From Candidatus Aminicenantota bacterium (GTDB taxonomy: Bacteria; Acidobacteriota; Aminicenantia; Aminicenantales; Aminicenantaceae), in contig WVXO01000007.1 in NCBI GenBank assembly GCA_011773465.1, positions 1 through 64,000 of the forward strand: DNA of 64,000 nt, read 5' to 3'. The notes beneath the pieces were generated by a model, which saw only the letters and a program-made list of their open reading frames with translations, did not search any database and was not told where the DNA came from. This document shows positions 63,010-64,000 of this stretch, piece after piece. Each line of letters starts with the position of its first letter. Positions within the stretch are counted from its first letter, which is position 1. A program made the translations under genes and the position numbers.

Positions 63010-64000
63010 ATGATCGGCCAAACCATCTCCCACTACAAAATCATTGAAAAACTCGGCGAAGGAGGCATGGGTATAGTCTATAAGGCCGAGGATACAAAAC
63101 TCAAACGTACTGTCACCCTAAAATTCATAAGAACCCAGGCCATGGAAGTAGCGGAGGAAAAAACACGTTTTGTGCGTGAAGCGCAAGCTGCCGCTGCACT
63201 GGATCACCCCAACATCTGTACCATCTATGAAATTGATGAAGCCAAAGGAAAAACCTTCATAGCCATGGCTTATATCAAAGGTCAAAGTTTGAACGACAAG
63301 ATCAAATCAGCTCCTCTGAAACTGGAAGAGGTCCTGGATATTGGCATACAGGTTGCTCAAGGATTGCAGGAGGCTCACGAGAAAAAAGTCTTTCATCGAG
63401 ATATCAAAAGCTCCAATATAATGGTGACTGACAAAGGCCAGGCTAAGATAATGGATTTTGGCATAGCCAAATTAGCTGGGGGGACAGAGATCACCAGGCC
63501 GGCCGCCTTCATGGGGACAGTGGCCTATATGTCTCCTGAACAGGCTAGCGCAGAACCTCTTGATCATAGGACAGATATCTGGTCTCTTGGCGTTGTTTTG
63601 TATGAGATGCTTACCGGGCAAGTTCCGTTCAAAGGGGAACACGAGCAGGTAATTTTGCATTCTATCCTTAATAAAAATCCCCAACCCATTACGAGCTTAC
63701 ACAGTGGCGTTCCTCTGGAGCTTGAGGCAATCGTGAACAAATGCCTGGAGAAAGAGCCCAGCGAGCGATATCAGACTTCGGCTGACCTGATTGCAGACCT
63801 GAACCGTTTGAAGCGAGATATGACTACAGGAAAAACTGCTATGGCCGCAGCAACAGCTACCTATCCCACCCCAACAGCTACCCTAGCCCGTCCTTTCCCG
63901 CGGCTTATGCGCAAGATGGCCCTCCCTATCGGTGCAGTTATATTAATCCTGGTATTTTTGCTGGTTTTACCTCCAACCCGTAGGATTGTGCAGAACTGGT
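63010..64000 (+). CDS. Ser/Thr protein kinase, truncated by the window edge
   Basis: From ATG 63010 the frame is open to the end of the window. The PknB-type kinase domain opens MIGQTISHYKIIEKLGEGGMGIVYKAED and has LKFIR (the motif VTLKF holds the Lys), FHRDIKSSNIMV, DFGIAKLAGG, GTVAYMSPEQAS and DIWSLGVVLYEMLTGQVPF. A linker (TAMAAATATYPTPTATLARP) leads to a membrane helix (ALPIGAVILILVFLLVL) around residue 305-322. A periplasmic TolB, PD40 or TPR domain probably follows, as in the other two kinases. The HRDI and DFG motifs are intact, so it is likely active. Confidence 0.9.
   Translation, partial: MIGQTISHYKIIEKLGEGGMGIVYKAEDTKLKRTVTLKFIRTQAMEVAEEKTRFVREAQAAAALDHPNICTIYEIDEAKGKTFIAMAYIKGQSLNDKIKSAPLKLEEVLDIGIQVAQGLQEAHEKKVFHRDIKSSNIMVTDKGQAKIMDFGIAKLAGGTEITRPAAFMGTVAYMSPEQASAEPLDHRTDIWSLGVVLYEMLTGQVPFKGEHEQVILHSILNKNPQPITSLHSGVPLELEAIVNKCLEKEPSERYQTSADLIADLNRLKRDMTTGKTAMAAATATYPTPTATLARPFPRLMRKMALPIGAVILILVFLLVLPPTRRIVQNW

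Noticed and set aside
1-64000. CRISPR array
   Set aside because: No regularly spaced direct repeats with unique spacers. All repeats found are palindromic or scattered, and no cas genes are present.

Overview
The window looks like a chromosomal stretch (roughly 40-45% G+C by eye) from an uncultured anaerobic bacterium. The gene set fits an Aminicenantes/Acidobacteriota-type organism. Pointers are several PknB-like Ser/Thr kinases fused to TolB-like and TPR regions, an SBBP-repeat giant secreted protein, an NHL-repeat lipoprotein, DUF6599, a GldA/F/G-like ABC set, split GcvPA/GcvPB, and a large heterodisulfide-reductase/2-oxoacid:ferredoxin cluster. This placement is inference from gene content, since no rRNA or marker phylogeny is possible here.

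Layout. 1-5.5 kb is an accessory, decayed region. It holds an IS3-type transposase remnant abutting an N-terminally truncated creatininase, a SnoaL-like lipoprotein broken by a frameshift, an NHL-repeat lipoprotein, a minus-strand HNH + HEPN-like gene pair, a promoter-to-terminator unit carrying a tRNA-Ala-like fold, and a degenerate tRNA-Arg. 5.5-10.1 kb is pyrR-pyrB-pyrC followed by rnc, an Mth938-domain gene and a zinc-binding protein. 10.3-17 kb has a secreted protein, a large kinase, a signal peptidase with an extra N-terminal membrane region, an AI-2E family transporter and a DUF6599 protein. 17.1-21.4 kb is DUF362, a Tat-signal AmmeMemoRadiSam radical SAM protein and a membrane-fused spermidine-synthase-like protein.

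21.7-33.8 kb is the centrepiece: thirteen co-directional genes behind one good sigma70-type promoter, in the order hdrC-hdrB-korD-korA-korB-korC-hdrA-mvhD/flxD-flxC-like-flxB-like-flxA-fumarate reductase FeS subunit-fumarate reductase flavoprotein. Read together, they suggest a soluble NAD(P)H-linked, flavin-bifurcating HdrABC/Flx module. It would be joined to a cytoplasmic fumarate reductase without membrane anchor, and to a ferredoxin-dependent 2-oxoacid (probably 2-oxoglutarate) oxidoreductase. I regard this as the best candidate for an undescribed system in the window.

34-36 kb has a lone pseudopilin and two tandem PilZ proteins. 36-43.7 kb (minus strand) is a glycine block: gcvT, gcvH, gcvPA, gcvPB, glyQ, glyS. 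43.8-50.6 kb is argS and a GldA/F/G-like ABC export system with a DUF4340 protein. 51.2-56.3 kb encodes a 1701-residue secreted sialidase-fold/SBBP protein with curious PLNRH repeats. 56.4-59.2 kb is a second kinase-TPR protein. 59.5-62.9 kb is an NCS1 permease-DUF1177-AroM group. A third kinase runs off the right edge.

Non-coding repeats are prominent. They include REP/REPIN-like palindromes (15.8, 21.5 and 26.0 kb), a 'TTGATTTATCAA' interspersed family (42.3 and 45.7 kb) and a 'GTCATTGCGAGCGA' family (42.5 and 61.9 kb). One palindrome sits between korC and hdrA, flanked by an 18-bp direct repeat that copies the Shine-Dalgarno/start-codon segment.
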